Assembly: GCF_002025205.1 (NCBI RefSeq)
Contig: NZ_CP019947.1
Span: 3,262,001 to 3,326,000 of the forward strand
Source of the DNA: Pseudomonas sp. CC6-YY-74
GTDB lineage: Bacteria; Pseudomonadota; Gammaproteobacteria; Pseudomonadales; Pseudomonadaceae
DNA length: 64,000 nucleotides
Direction: 5' to 3'
Below the pieces are notes generated by a model that saw only the letters and a program-made list of their open reading frames with translations, was not told where the DNA came from and ran no database searches. A program made the translations under genes and the position numbers. Of this stretch, positions 23,388 through 32,718 are shown one piece after another. Positions within the stretch are counted from its first letter, which is position 1. Every line of letters begins with the position of its first letter.

Positions 23388-23585
23388 TCAGCGCCACTTG
23401 GGGAGCAAGGTCGCAGCGACGCGGTGCTTGTGCTTTGGCGCGAACAAGCGCGCGCCCGCCTGGATGTGGTGAATGCCACAAGCGGTAAGCGCCTGGCGCA
23501 GAGGGGAGACGTCGCCGTAGACCAGACGAGCCGTGGGGTTCGGCTGCCTGCGATGATCGCCCGCCCGCCCAGGAGCCAGACTCAT
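23388..23585 (-). CDS. Possible small basic protein (65 aa), unknown
   Basis: A 65-codon frame from ATG 23585, rich in Arg/His/Lys, antisense to the end of the ponA transcript. The segment RLVYGDVSPLRQALTACG followed by ARLFAPKHKHRV looks like a small folded alpha/beta protein and not random translation. No recognised family and no clear ribosome site: its start lies against the 22-bp terminator stem at 23589-23636, which is upstream of it on this strand. Without transcription from between the terminator and the start it would not be expressed. It may be a chance or decayed frame. Confidence 0.35.
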   Translation of the reverse strand: MSLAPGRAGDHRRQPNPTARLVYGDVSPLRQALTACGIHHIQAGARLFAPKHKHRVAATLLPKWR

Positions 23586-23588
23586 GCT

Positions 23589-23636
23589 CTGCACACATAA
23601 AAAAACCCGCCGAAGCGGGTTTTTTTATGTGTGCAG
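23589..23636. terminator. Perfect 22-bp bidirectional terminator
   Basis: Arms 23589-23610 and 23615-23636 are perfect complements around a CGAA loop. The core is a CCCGC/GCGGG stem flanked by seven As on one side and seven Ts on the other, so it works in both directions: for maeB, whose TAA ends at 23638, and for the ponA direction. The pairing extends 10 bp beyond the A/T tracts, longer than a terminator needs. Confidence 0.93.
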
Positions 23637-23637
23637 C

Positions 23638-24906
23638 TTAGCCGTTGAACACATCATCCACCGATGTCAGCGGATAGTGTTTCGGGTAGGGCAGCGTTGC
23701 CACACCGCTTTCGATGGCAGCCTTGGCCACGGCATCGCAGACCACGGTGATCAGGCGTGGGTCCATCGGCTTGGGAATGATGTACTCACGACCGAACGAA
23801 AGCGAAATGCCACCGTAGGCATCACAGACTTCCTGCGACACCGGCAGCTTGGCCAGATCACGCAGGGCCAGAGCCGCGGCGATTTTCATCTCTTCGTTGA
23901 TGCGAGTGGCGCGAACGTCCAGGGCACCACGGAAGATGAACGGGAAGCCCAACACGTTGTTGACCTGGTTCGGGTAATCCGAACGACCGGTGGCCATGAT
24001 CACGTCATTGCGTGCGGCATGGGCCAGTTCCGGAGCGATTTCCGGATCCGGGTTGGAGCACGCGAACACGATCGGGTTGGCCGCCATGCGCTTGAGGTCT
24101 TCCGCCGGGAGCAGATTGGCACCGGACAGACCGACGAACACATCGGCGCCCTCGAGAGCCTCGGACAGCGTGCGCTTGTCGGTCTCAGTGGCAAATATCG
24201 CCTTGTACTGGTTCAGATCGTCACGACCCGCGTGGATCACACCCTTGCGGTCGATCATGTAGATGTTTTCGACCTTGGCACCCATGCTCACCAGCAGCTT
24301 CATGCAGGATGTCGCCGCGGCACCGGCGCCCAGGCAGACGATCTTCGCCTGTTCCAGGGTCTTGCCGGCGATTTCCAGGGCGTTGAGCATGCCGGCGGCG
24401 GTAACGATAGCGGTACCGTGCTGGTCATCGTGGAAAACCGGTATGTCGCACTGCTCGATCAACGCACGCTCGATCTCAAAGCACTCCGGTGCCTTGATGT
24501 CTTCCAGGTTGATGCCGCCAAAGGTGATGGAAATGCGCTTGACCGTGTCGATAAAGGCTTGCGGGCTTTCAGCGTCGACTTCGATGTCGAAGACGTCGAT
24601 ACCGGCGAAGCGCTTGAACAGCACACCCTTGCCTTCCATAACCGGCTTGGAAGCCAACGGACCGAGGTTACCCAAGCCCAGAATCGCGGTACCGTCGGAA
24701 ATCACCGCGACCAGATTGCCCTTACCGGTATAACGGTAAGCCAATTCAGGGTCACGTGCGATTTCACGCACAGGCTCGGCAACTCCCGGGCTGTAGGCCA
24801 GTGCCAGGTCGCGAGCAGTGGCAGTGGGCTTGGTCAGCTCGACACTCAGCTTACCCGGACGGGGTTTTGCATGATATTCGAGAGCGGCAGTTTTCAAATC
24901 AGACAT
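23638..24906 (-). CDS. maeB: NADP-dependent malic enzyme, short form
   Basis: 422 residues. Oxidative decarboxylation of malate to pyruvate, making NADPH. The ATG at 24906 is preceded by GGAAA and gives the usual [19 protein letters not shown] start; the open extension to 24978 is not likely translated. The N-terminal malic domain ([28 protein letters not shown]) is followed by the NAD(P)-binding domain with [13 protein letters not shown]. Unlike E. coli MaeB it lacks the C-terminal phosphotransacetylase-like domain, as is usual for this Pseudomonas form. Confidence 0.95.
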   Translation of the reverse strand: MSDLKTAALEYHAKPRPGKLSVELTKPTATARDLALAYSPGVAEPVREIARDPELAYRYTGKGNLVAVISDGTAILGLGNLGPLASKPVMEGKGVLFKRFAGIDVFDIEVDAESPQAFIDTVKRISITFGGINLEDIKAPECFEIERALIEQCDIPVFHDDQHGTAIVTAAGMLNALEIAGKTLEQAKIVCLGAGAAATSCMKLLVSMGAKVENIYMIDRKGVIHAGRDDLNQYKAIFATETDKRTLSEALEGADVFVGLSGANLLPAEDLKRMAANPIVFACSNPDPEIAPELAHAARNDVIMATGRSDYPNQVNNVLGFPFIFRGALDVRATRINEEMKIAAALALRDLAKLPVSQEVCDAYGGISLSFGREYIIPKPMDPRLITVVCDAVAKAAIESGVATLPYPKHYPLTSVDDVFNG

Positions 24907-25010
24907 AGGGGCATTTCCGCTTTTTTGGCTGTTGAACAGGCAGGCGGCCGAGGATACGCAAGTTGTATACATCTGCACAAGACTGTTAAGCCTTGCCCGA
25001 ATCCACGTGA

Positions 25011-26453
25011 CTAACGCACGACCTTGAGCCAGCTGCCAGGGGCTGGCTCACCTGCGGGATAGAGATTATTGAGCAGGCGCAAGGTCGCCTGGGCATCACC
25101 CGGCAACTTGCTTTGTCTGGCCAGCGCCGCCATGCCCTGCCCACTTTGCGCCTTGACCAGATGCAGCCGCAGCGGCTCTGCCAGACGCCGCTCGGCTGCG
25201 GTAAGCGGACGCAAGCTCTTGATCACCTTGAGAAAGGTCTCATCGTGAGCCTCCAGCGACGTGCGTCCGCGTACCGCCGCAACAAACAGGTAAGCGCGCT
25301 GCCCCTGCAACAGCACCGCAACGCGCTTGGCGGCAGTGCCGGGAATGATGGCGCTGTAGCCCGACAACCCGGCCTGGCGCAATTCACTTTCAGCCGTCAA
25401 ACGCTGCCCGCCGACAAGCTGACGCAGCAGTTGAGCGGCAGAGAGGTGCTGTGGATTGGCCTGCTGGGTCATGGCGATAAAGGCCTGCTGATCGGCACTA
25501 TGACCGATCAGCGCATCCGGCCGATTGACCATGCCCCAGCCTTGCGGGAACTCCAGGGTCAAGCCCAGTTCCGCATGGTAGAAATGCTGGCCACGGCGCA
25601 CCCCGCTGGCGGCGGAATCACCAAATGGCAGCCCATTCAGATGCTTGATAAAGGCGTCGCGATTGATTTCTTGCTGCCCGGTTGCCAACGCCCGCGCCGG
25701 CCCCAGAACCTGCTGCAGACGCCGATCATTATCCGGATGGGTATCGAATACGCCGTGATAGCCGCCCGCCGGCTGCGCCTGACCACGCTTGGCCGCCTGT
25801 TCGCGAGCGAAGTCTTCCTGGCTTTTCAGCACCTTGACCACTTCGATCATCGCCTGCGGGTCATAGCCACTGCGCGCCAGATACTGGGCACCCAAACCAT
25901 CGGCCTCCAACTCCATGTCGCGGCCATAGCCACGCACGAAGGCACTGCCCAAGGCAGTGGTCAGGTCGGCCGCTGCACCGACACCGGTGCCGATTGCCAG
26001 CGCCTGACCGAGCATACCCCAGGCGCTCGACTGACTTTGCTGCTGCACACCGTGCCGTGCGGTGACATGCCCAACTTCGTGGCCCAATACCGCAGCCAGT
26101 TCGGCTTCCGAGTTGAGATAGGCGAGTAGCCCGCGGTGAATATAGATATAGCCGCCCGGCAGGGCGAAGGCGTTGAAATCTGGGCTGTCCACCACGGTGA
26201 ATTGGTAATTGAGCTGGTTGCGATGACTGTGCCTGGCCACTCGCTCGCCGACCTGCTGGACATACGCCTGCAGTTTCTCGTCGGCATAGCGAGGGTATTG
26301 CTTGAGGATTTCCTGGCTGTAGCGCCGACCAAGCTCCAGCTCCTGTCGCTCACTCATCATCACGAAATTGCTGCGCCCGGTGGCGGGATTGACCGCACAA
26401 CCTGCCAGCTGGCCGAGGAGCAGCAGTGCTACCGCCAAATAACGTAGGCTCAT
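25011..26453 (-). CDS. M48 family zinc metalloprotease, lipoprotein
   Basis: 480 residues. Lipoprotein signal peptide with lipobox LAGC (Cys19), then an M48 peptidase domain with HEVGH at 125-129 and a downstream Glu ligand in MELEADGLGAQYL. The C-terminal half resembles the BepA/YfgC group, with a possible LysM-like end (SWLKVV). BepA-type proteins act in the periplasm on stalled outer-membrane proteins; the same role here is inference. The start overlaps the nuclease stop by four bases (ATGA), so the two are co-translated. Confidence 0.88.
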   Translation of the reverse strand: MSLRYLAVALLLLGQLAGCAVNPATGRSNFVMMSERQELELGRRYSQEILKQYPRYADEKLQAYVQQVGERVARHSHRNQLNYQFTVVDSPDFNAFALPGGYIYIHRGLLAYLNSEAELAAVLGHEVGHVTARHGVQQQSQSSAWGMLGQALAIGTGVGAAADLTTALGSAFVRGYGRDMELEADGLGAQYLARSGYDPQAMIEVVKVLKSQEDFAREQAAKRGQAQPAGGYHGVFDTHPDNDRRLQQVLGPARALATGQQEINRDAFIKHLNGLPFGDSAASGVRRGQHFYHAELGLTLEFPQGWGMVNRPDALIGHSADQQAFIAMTQQANPQHLSAAQLLRQLVGGQRLTAESELRQAGLSGYSAIIPGTAAKRVAVLLQGQRAYLFVAAVRGRTSLEAHDETFLKVIKSLRPLTAAERRLAEPLRLHLVKAQSGQGMAALARQSKLPGDAQATLRLLNNLYPAGEPAPGSWLKVVR

Positions 26454-27250
26454 GGCAGCACCTCCAGCATCGACTCATGGGTCACGGGCAACATCCAGCG
26501 TGCCTGTCCCGGTTTTACCCCTGCGCGGCGGGAGCGGTCAACCACCCAGCCCCGGACTGCGACCTGGTGCCCAGTCAAGCTGTGCAACCAACCGATATCG
26601 AAGCCATCCTGTGCCTGCGGCGGCACACGTAGAACCAACCCACCACCCAGCTCCAGCCACACCCCGCCGCGATTGCGTTCGACCCGCTCGACCCGCCCCT
26701 CGATCAGGGCAAAACCGCCGCGACTCAACTGTCCGGGCGTTTGTACCGGCGAGCGCCGCCACAGGCCGATGCGCGACTGCCGGGCAAGCCGCTCGGCCGC
26801 CTGCTGGCACTCGACCAGCGCCACATTGGGCGCAATCGCCACCAGATAGCCGAGCCCTTCGGCCAACAGTTGCGCTTCGAGGTTGCGGCCCTTGCCGTCA
26901 TAGGCATGCGCCAGGGTACGGCCGTAGTGATCCTTGGGTTCACGGCCAAGCTGCAAACCGACGCGCCCGTCATTGGCCGCCACCAACTCGCTCAAGCGGC
27001 GGCGCGCGGCCTCGGCAAAGGGTTCGGCGCTGCGCCCATCACGCCCAAGCTCGGGGCTGTTCAGACCGATCAGCCGCACACTGCGGCCATCGTGCAAGCG
27101 CAAGGTGTCGCCATCGACGATCCGCTGCACGCTGAAGCTCGGCAATTGGCCGGGCTCGGGACAGAACGCCTGGGCGGAGGTTAGGCAAAACACGGACACA
27201 AAAAAGGCGCCCACCAGGGACGCCTTTTTCAGTAGCGAAGAACCACCCAT
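26450..27250 (-). CDS. Secreted thermonuclease-like protein (SNase domain)
   Basis: 266 residues from the ATG at 27250; a TTG at 27274 is the other option. Signal peptide (KKASLVGAFFVSVFCLTSAQA) followed by a staphylococcal-nuclease OB fold (about 38-165): RIVDGDTLRL, VRLIGLNSPE with the active-site Arg and Asp, and DHYGRTLAHAY with the second Arg. About 100 extra C-terminal residues have no clear family. It probably cuts nucleic acid outside the cytoplasm. The signal-peptide codons contain a complete intrinsic terminator hairpin (27200-27229), so expression from the rpmE side may be attenuated. Confidence 0.86.
   Translation of the reverse strand: MGGSSLLKKASLVGAFFVSVFCLTSAQAFCPEPGQLPSFSVQRIVDGDTLRLHDGRSVRLIGLNSPELGRDGRSAEPFAEAARRRLSELVAANDGRVGLQLGREPKDHYGRTLAHAYDGKGRNLEAQLLAEGLGYLVAIAPNVALVECQQAAERLARQSRIGLWRRSPVQTPGQLSRGGFALIEGRVERVERNRGGVWLELGGGLVLRVPPQAQDGFDIGWLHSLTGHQVAVRGWVVDRSRRAGVKPGQARWMLPVTHESMLEVLP
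27200..27229 (-). terminator. Intrinsic terminator inside the nuclease signal peptide
   Basis: Stem GGCGTCC (minus strand) with GGGCGCC, seven pairs including one G-T, 5-base loop, preceded by a run of As and followed by six Ts. It lies 48-77 bases after the rpmE stop, the normal place for an rpmE terminator, but within codons about 8-17 of the downstream nuclease gene. Confidence 0.75.
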
Positions 27251-27276
27251 CAGGGTACCCGTCGCTGCGCGCAAGC

Positions 27277-27492
27277 TTACTGCTTGGCGCCGAACATGCC
27301 GAAACGCTGCTTGAAGCGATCAACACGGCCGCCGGTATCCAGCATTTTCTGCTTGCCGGTGTAGAACGGGTGGCACTCGTTGCACACGTCCAGGCTCAGC
27401 GGCTTGGCCAGGGTGGAGCGAGTTTCGATCACGTTGCCACAGCTGCAGGTAGCAGTGAGGCCTTCGTAGTTCGGATGGATATCGGCTTTCAT
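27277..27492 (-). CDS. rpmE: 50S ribosomal protein L31, zinc-binding form
   Basis: 71 residues. Cys16, Cys18, Cys37 and Cys40 (CSC and CNEC) are the zinc ligands of the C+ type of L31, which in many bacteria is swapped for a Cys-free paralogue under zinc shortage. It diverges from priA, as in other pseudomonads. A terminator follows 48 bases downstream, within the start of the next gene. Confidence 0.98.
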   Translation of the reverse strand: MKADIHPNYEGLTATCSCGNVIETRSTLAKPLSLDVCNECHPFYTGKQKMLDTGGRVDRFKQRFGMFGAKQ

Positions 27493-27562
27493 GGTGTATT
27501 CCTCGGGGCTGACATGCCGCCACCCGACACTATTGTCGAGTACCGCACTTAATTAGGCCGGG

Positions 27563-27590
27563 ATGATACCAGAGCCGAGCCACGACGCAA
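27563..27590 (-). promoter_or_regulatory. Candidate rpmE promoter
   Basis: On the minus strand TTGCGT (27590-27585) and TATCAT (27568-27563) are spaced 16 bases, with a TGG before the -10 hexamer. A start point would fall about 65 bases before the rpmE ATG. The match to sigma-70 is fair. Confidence 0.5.
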
Positions 27591-27659
27591 GCCACCGCGG
27601 AGGCCGGCCGTCGCCAGGCCGCGTGCTAAGATCGCGCCCTTCTGCCTGGAGCCCGCCGC

Positions 27660-29879
27660 GTGCCCGACGCCATTCTGCGCATTGCTCTGCCCTCACCGCT
27701 GCGCCGCCTGTTCGACTACCGTGCGCCGCCCGGCGTACCGCGCAGCGCCCTGCAGCCGGGCGCACGATTGCGCGTGCCCTTTGGCCGGCGCGAGCTGATC
27801 GGCATCCTGATCGAGGTGACGGATCACAGTGAGGTCCCCACAGGCAAGCTCAAACCCGCCCTGCAACTGCTCGATGCCCAGTCGCCGCTGCCGCCAGCGC
27901 TGTTCAAGCTGTGCCTGTGGACGGCGCAGTATTACCAGCACAGCCTGGGCGACACCCTCAGCTGGGCGTTGCCGGTATTGCTGCGCCAGGGCGAACCGGC
28001 GGAGGTTCGCCAGGAGCGCTTCTGGCACCTGGTCGACGGCGCCCAACTGGATGACCCGCGCCTGAGCCGCGCACCGCGCCAGCGCGAGGCCCTGCAAACC
28101 ATCGCCCAGCACCCGCACGGCGTTGCTCATCAACTGCTTGGCCAGTTGCAACTGAATAAGGAAAGCCTGGGTCAGCTGCGTGAGAAAGGCCTGGTGCGCG
28201 TCGAGATACGCCGGCATGCCGCCAGTGAACGCCACCTCAACTGGCTGGCGGAACCGGAACTGCCCCTGAACCCGGAGCAACGCGCGGCAGCCGAAGCGGT
28301 TCGCACCGGCTTCGGCCACTTCAATGCCTTCCTGCTCGCTGGGGTCACCGGTAGCGGCAAGACCGAGGTCTATCTGCAGCTGATCCGCGAGACCCTGGAA
28401 GCCGGCAAGCAGGCCCTGGTACTAATCCCGGAGATCAACCTCGGCCCACAGACCCTGGCGCGCTTCGAGCGGCGCTTCAACGCGCGAATCGCCCTGCTCC
28501 ACTCCGGGGTCAACGACCGCGAGCGCCTGGACGCCTGGCTGGCCGCCCGCGACGGCGAGGCCGACATCATCATCGGCACCCGCTCGGCACTGTTCACGCC
28601 AATGCAGCGCCCCGGCCTGATCATCATCGACGAGGAACATGACGCGTCCTACAAGCAGCAGGAAGGCCTGCGCTACCACGCCCGCGACCTGGCCGTGGTG
28701 CGCGCGCACCAGGAAAACATTCCGATCCTGCTCGGCTCGGCCACGCCTTCCCTGGAAAGCCTGCACAACGCCCACAGCGGCCGTTACGCCATGCTGCACC
28801 TGCACCAGCGCGCCGGCGGCGCCCAACAACCGCGCTTTCTGCGTCTGGACGTGAAGAGCCGGCCGCTCGACTCCGGCATTTCCGGCCCCATGCAGCAAGC
28901 CATCGCCAAGACCCTGGCGACCGGCCAGCAGGTGCTGGTGTTTCTCAACCGCCGCGGCTTCGCCCCGACCCTGCTCTGCCACGACTGCGGCTGGCTGTCG
29001 GAATGCCCACGCTGCGATGCGCGGATGACCGTGCACCAGCGCTCCGGCGAGTTGCGCTGCCATCACTGCGGGCACGTCGAGCGCCAGCCGAGCAACTGCC
29101 CGAAGTGCAACAACGTCGACCTGCGCCCGGTCGGCGCCGGCACCGAGCGCGCCGAAGAGCGCCTGGGCATTCTCTTTCCGCAGGTGCCGGTATTGCGCGT
29201 GGACCGCGACAGCACCTCGCGCAAGGAGGCCATGACCAGCCTGTTCAACACCGTGCAACGCGGCGAACCGTGCATCCTGGTCGGCACCCAGATGCTCGCC
29301 AAGGGCCACCATTTCCCCCGCGTGACCCTGGTGGCGATTCTGGATGCCGACGGCGGGCTGTTCTCCGCCGATTTTCGCGCCAGCGAGCGCATGGCCCAGC
29401 TGATCGTCCAGGTCGCCGGCCGCGCCGGCCGCGCCGAGGAACCCGGCAAAGTAATCATTCAGAGTCACCTGGCGGACCACCCATTATTGGTGCAACTGAC
29501 CGAACAGGGCTACTTCGCCTTCGCCGAGCAAGCCTTAAGCGAACGCCGCAGCGCCGGCTTGCCGCCGTTCTGCCACCTGGCTCTGCTGCGCGCCGAAGCG
29601 CACAAGCCGGGACAGGCCGAAGGTTTTCTCGATGAGGCCTGCAGCGAAGCCGAACTGCTGGTGAGCGAACTCAAGCTGAGCGGCATCGAGCTGCTTGGCC
29701 CAGTTCCGGCACCGATGGAACGCCGCGCCGGCCGTTACCGCGCGCAACTCTTGGTGCAAGCCAACGCCCGCGCGCCGCTGCACCGCCTGCTCAGCACCTG
29801 GATGCTGGCGCTGGAGCAAATGCCCAGCGGCCGCGCGGTCCGTTGGTCGCTGGATGTCGACCCGATAGATTTGTTTTGA
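27660..29879 (+). CDS. priA: Primosomal replication-restart helicase PriA
   Basis: 739 residues, GTG start. 3'-5' SF2 helicase that recognises abandoned forks and reloads DnaB. The N-terminal 3'-DNA-binding domain (1-105) is followed by a helicase core with Walker A TGSGKTEVYL, a DEEHD box, and SATPSLES. The cysteine-rich zinc insert (CHDCGW..CPRC, CHHCG, CPKC, about 440-485) needed for primosome assembly is intact. It diverges from rpmE. Confidence 0.97.
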   Translation: MPDAILRIALPSPLRRLFDYRAPPGVPRSALQPGARLRVPFGRRELIGILIEVTDHSEVPTGKLKPALQLLDAQSPLPPALFKLCLWTAQYYQHSLGDTLSWALPVLLRQGEPAEVRQERFWHLVDGAQLDDPRLSRAPRQREALQTIAQHPHGVAHQLLGQLQLNKESLGQLREKGLVRVEIRRHAASERHLNWLAEPELPLNPEQRAAAEAVRTGFGHFNAFLLAGVTGSGKTEVYLQLIRETLEAGKQALVLIPEINLGPQTLARFERRFNARIALLHSGVNDRERLDAWLAARDGEADIIIGTRSALFTPMQRPGLIIIDEEHDASYKQQEGLRYHARDLAVVRAHQENIPILLGSATPSLESLHNAHSGRYAMLHLHQRAGGAQQPRFLRLDVKSRPLDSGISGPMQQAIAKTLATGQQVLVFLNRRGFAPTLLCHDCGWLSECPRCDARMTVHQRSGELRCHHCGHVERQPSNCPKCNNVDLRPVGAGTERAEERLGILFPQVPVLRVDRDSTSRKEAMTSLFNTVQRGEPCILVGTQMLAKGHHFPRVTLVAILDADGGLFSADFRASERMAQLIVQVAGRAGRAEEPGKVIIQSHLADHPLLVQLTEQGYFAFAEQALSERRSAGLPPFCHLALLRAEAHKPGQAEGFLDEACSEAELLVSELKLSGIELLGPVPAPMERRAGRYRAQLLVQANARAPLHRLLSTWMLALEQMPSGRAVRWSLDVDPIDLF

Positions 29880-30071
29880 ACGGCAAGCTGCAAGCCTTGC
29901 AGGGCGGGCGGGACGGCGATCCATTGGCAGCCAACACAAGCCATGTATCAGAGGACTGATGCCGCGCCGACCCGCTTAAAGCTTGATGCTGCGGCCGTAG
30001 GGCGCCGATAATGCCCCGTTTTCAACCAGCGCCTCAGGGCACAGCCGCCTCAACGGCCGACCGAGCAGACC

Positions 30072-31835
30072 ATGAAAGACAGCATTCGCCACCTGATCCA
30101 GCAAGCCCTGATCCGCCTGACTACCGAAGGCGTGCTGCCCGAGGGCCTGAGCCCGACGATTCAGGTGGAGAACACCAAGGACAAGAGCCACGGTGATTTC
30201 GCCAGCAATATCGCCATGATGCTGGCCAAACCGGCCGCCATGAAGCCGCGCGAGTTGGCCGAAAAGCTGATCGCCGCGTTGCCCAGCGATGATCAGATCA
30301 GCAAGGTCGAAATCGCCGGCCCCGGCTTTCTCAACTTTTACCAGAACAGCCAGGCCCTGGCCGGTCGCCTCGACGCCCAACTGGCCGACGCCAAGCTCGG
30401 CGTACGCAAAGCCGGCGCCCCGCAGACCGTGGTGATTGACCTGTCCTCGCCGAACCTGGCCAAGGAAATGCACGTCGGCCACCTGCGTTCGACCATCATT
30501 GGCGACGCCGTGGCACGGGTGCTGGAGTTTCTCGGCGACCGGGTGATCCGGCAGAATCACGTCGGCGACTGGGGCACCCAGTTCGGCATGCTGCTGGCCT
30601 TTATGGAGGCCAACCCAGCCGCCGCCGAGAGCGAGCTGGCCGACCTGGAAGGCTTCTACCGCGCGGCGAAGAAGTGCTTCGACGACTCCGCCGCGTTCGC
30701 CGAGCGCGCCCGCGAGCTGGTGGTACAGCTGCAAGCCGGCGACGCCGAATGCATGCGCCTGTGGCACCGCTTCAACGAGATTTCCCTGTCGCACTGCCAG
30801 AAAGCCTACGACCGCCTGGGCGTCAAGCTGTCCCCGGCCGACGTCAAGGGCGAGAGCGCCTACAACGCCGAACTGCCGGGCATTATCGACGCCCTGCGTG
30901 ACAAGGGCCTGCTCAGCGAGAGCGACGGCGCCCAGTGCGTATTCCTCGACGAATACATGAATGCCGAAGGCAAGCCGCTGCCGGTGATCGTGCAGAAGGC
31001 CGGCGGCGGCTACCTCTATTCGACCACCGACCTGGCCGCCATGCACTACCGCAGCCAGGTGCTCAAGGCCGACCGTGCGCTGTATTTCGTCGACCAGCGC
31101 CAGGCCCTGCACTTCCAGATGACCTTCGAAGTGGCGCGCCGCGCCGGCTTCGTGCATGCAGGCATGCAGCTCGAACACATGGGCTTCGGCACCATGAACG
31201 GCGCCGATGGCCGGCCGTTCAAGACCCGCGATGGCGGCACGGTGAAGCTGATCGACCTGCTCGACGAGGCCGTAGAACGTGCCTATGCGCTGGTAAAAGC
31301 CCGCAATGATCAACGAGCCGACCGCGGAGAAGCCCCGTTTACCGAAGAGCAACTGCGAACCATCGGTAACGTGGTGGGCATCGCCTCGGTCAAATACGCC
31401 GACCTGTCCAAGCACCGTACCAGCGATTACCGCTTCAACTTCGAGCAGATGCTCAGCTTCGAGGGCAACACCGCGCCTTATTTGCTCTACGCCTACACCC
31501 GCGTGGCCAGCATATTCCGCAAGCTGGGCAAGAGCTTCGCGGAGATCGACGGCCAACTCGACCTGCAAGCCGCCCATGAAGTCGAGCTGGCCGGCAAGCT
31601 GGCGCAGTTTTCCGAAGTACTCGGCGGCGTGGCCGAGAAAGGCGAACCGCACCAACTGTGCGCCTACCTCTACGACCTGGCCGGGCTGTTCTCCAGCTTC
31701 TACGAACATTGTCCGATCCTCACCGCCGAGGACCAGGCAACCCAACAGAGTCGCCTGCGCCTGGCCGCCCTGACCGGCCGCACGCTCAAACAGGGCCTGG
31801 AATTACTCGGTCTGGAAACCCTGGAGCGCATGTAA
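30072..31835 (+). CDS. argS: Arginyl-tRNA synthetase
   Basis: 587 residues, class I synthetase. Charges tRNA-Arg in the cytosol. The N-terminal Add-1 tRNA-binding domain (1-90) is followed by the HIGH-like HVGH in [12 protein letters not shown]; the KMSKS loop is degenerate, as common in ArgRS (around [11 protein letters not shown]). The C-terminal anticodon-binding DALR domain ends in the typical GLETLERM. The next gene begins one base after the stop. The 192 bases between priA and argS contain a GCAAGCTGCAAG motif (29883-29894) and nothing else I recognise. Confidence 0.97.
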   Translation: MKDSIRHLIQQALIRLTTEGVLPEGLSPTIQVENTKDKSHGDFASNIAMMLAKPAAMKPRELAEKLIAALPSDDQISKVEIAGPGFLNFYQNSQALAGRLDAQLADAKLGVRKAGAPQTVVIDLSSPNLAKEMHVGHLRSTIIGDAVARVLEFLGDRVIRQNHVGDWGTQFGMLLAFMEANPAAAESELADLEGFYRAAKKCFDDSAAFAERARELVVQLQAGDAECMRLWHRFNEISLSHCQKAYDRLGVKLSPADVKGESAYNAELPGIIDALRDKGLLSESDGAQCVFLDEYMNAEGKPLPVIVQKAGGGYLYSTTDLAAMHYRSQVLKADRALYFVDQRQALHFQMTFEVARRAGFVHAGMQLEHMGFGTMNGADGRPFKTRDGGTVKLIDLLDEAVERAYALVKARNDQRADRGEAPFTEEQLRTIGNVVGIASVKYADLSKHRTSDYRFNFEQMLSFEGNTAPYLLYAYTRVASIFRKLGKSFAEIDGQLDLQAAHEVELAGKLAQFSEVLGGVAEKGEPHQLCAYLYDLAGLFSSFYEHCPILTAEDQATQQSRLRLAALTGRTLKQGLELLGLETLERM

Positions 31836-32522
31836 ATGGCGGCGCGCAAGAAGCCCCCGGTGAAACGCGGCGCCAGCCGCTACAAGGCACCGGCGAAGAA
31901 ACCCGTGCCGGGCTGGATCTGGCTGGCCTGCGGCCTGGTCGTCGGCGTATTTGTCATGTTGCTGATGAACCTGCAGCCAGGGGGCGACGCGGTCAAACGC
32001 AACAAGGCCGAGACCGCGCGCGTCAGTAGCAAGCCCAAGCCGAAATCCACCACGCAGGCGCCAACCAAGCCCAAGTACGATTTCTACACCCTACTGCCCG
32101 AGTCGGAAGTCATAGTGCCGCCGGACGCCCTACCGCCACCTGCGCCCGCACAACCAACAGTGACGCCGGAACAGGCGGCTAAAATCGACGCCGCACGCGC
32201 CCTGGCCGCACTCAACGGTGAAACGCCGCCGCCGGCACCGCCAGTTGCCCCCACCCCACCAGCTGTCCAGGCGCCACTGAGCACCCAGTTTTTCCTCCAG
32301 GCCGGCTCGTTCCGGCGCAAGGATGATGCGGAAAGCGTCCGGGCGCAGATCATCCTGCTCGGCCAGAACGTTAGGGTGGAGTCCGGCACGGTGCGCGAGG
32401 AGACGTGGTACCGCGTGCTGGTCGGTCCCTTCGCCAACCGCGAACAACTCGCAGTCTCGCAAAAAGCCCTGGCCGCCAACGGCTTCAGCAATCTGCTCCT
32501 GCAGCAACGGCAGAACCGCTGA
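31836..32522 (+). CDS. SPOR-domain membrane protein (FtsN-like)
   Basis: 228 residues. A basic cytoplasmic tail (ARKKPPVKRG) leads to one membrane helix (about 26-46), then a Pro/Ala/Lys-rich linker and a C-terminal SPOR domain (about 150-226: FFLQAGSFRRKDDAESVRA, YRVLVGPFANREQ). The layout is that of FtsN, which binds septal peptidoglycan and activates the divisome, and the position after argS is the same as in P. aeruginosa. FtsN identity is likely but not proven by sequence alone. Confidence 0.86.
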   Translation: MAARKKPPVKRGASRYKAPAKKPVPGWIWLACGLVVGVFVMLLMNLQPGGDAVKRNKAETARVSSKPKPKSTTQAPTKPKYDFYTLLPESEVIVPPDALPPPAPAQPTVTPEQAAKIDAARALAALNGETPPPAPPVAPTPPAVQAPLSTQFFLQAGSFRRKDDAESVRAQIILLGQNVRVESGTVREETWYRVLVGPFANREQLAVSQKALAANGFSNLLLQQRQNR

Positions 32523-32529
32523 ACCTCAC

Positions 32530-32564
32530 CCCGATCGGCCCACCAGGGGTCGGTCGGGGCTTTT
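32530..32564 (+). terminator. Likely intrinsic terminator after the SPOR gene
   Basis: CCCCGA (32530-32535) pairs with TCGGGG (32555-32560), followed by CTTTT, seven bases past the stop codon. The loop is long, so strength is uncertain. Confidence 0.6.
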
Positions 32565-32645
32565 GCCCAGCGCTCACACCCTGCCTCGGCAATCTGCTGT
32601 TACAGGCGCAATCACACCGTTTGGTCGAGAATCATCCAGCGCAGG

Positions 32646-32673
32646 TTGAAAAGCCCCCCACGCCCCCCCATTT
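32646..32673 (+). promoter_or_regulatory. Heat-shock (sigma-32) promoter of hslVU
   Basis: TTGAAA (32646-32651) and CCCCATTT (32666-32673) are separated by 14 bases, closely matching the sigma-32 consensus (CTTGAAA, 13-17 bases, CCCCATNT). It lies about 45 bases before the hslV start. hslVU is a classic heat-shock operon, which supports the reading. Confidence 0.82.
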
Positions 32674-32718
32674 GAATCAGCATTGGGCATTTTCGCCCCG
32701 CTGCGTGGAGACTACCCC

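Noticed and set aside
24964-24971. TGTATACA upstream of maeB as a HutC site
   Set aside because: Two bases shorter than the hut palindromes and no functional link.
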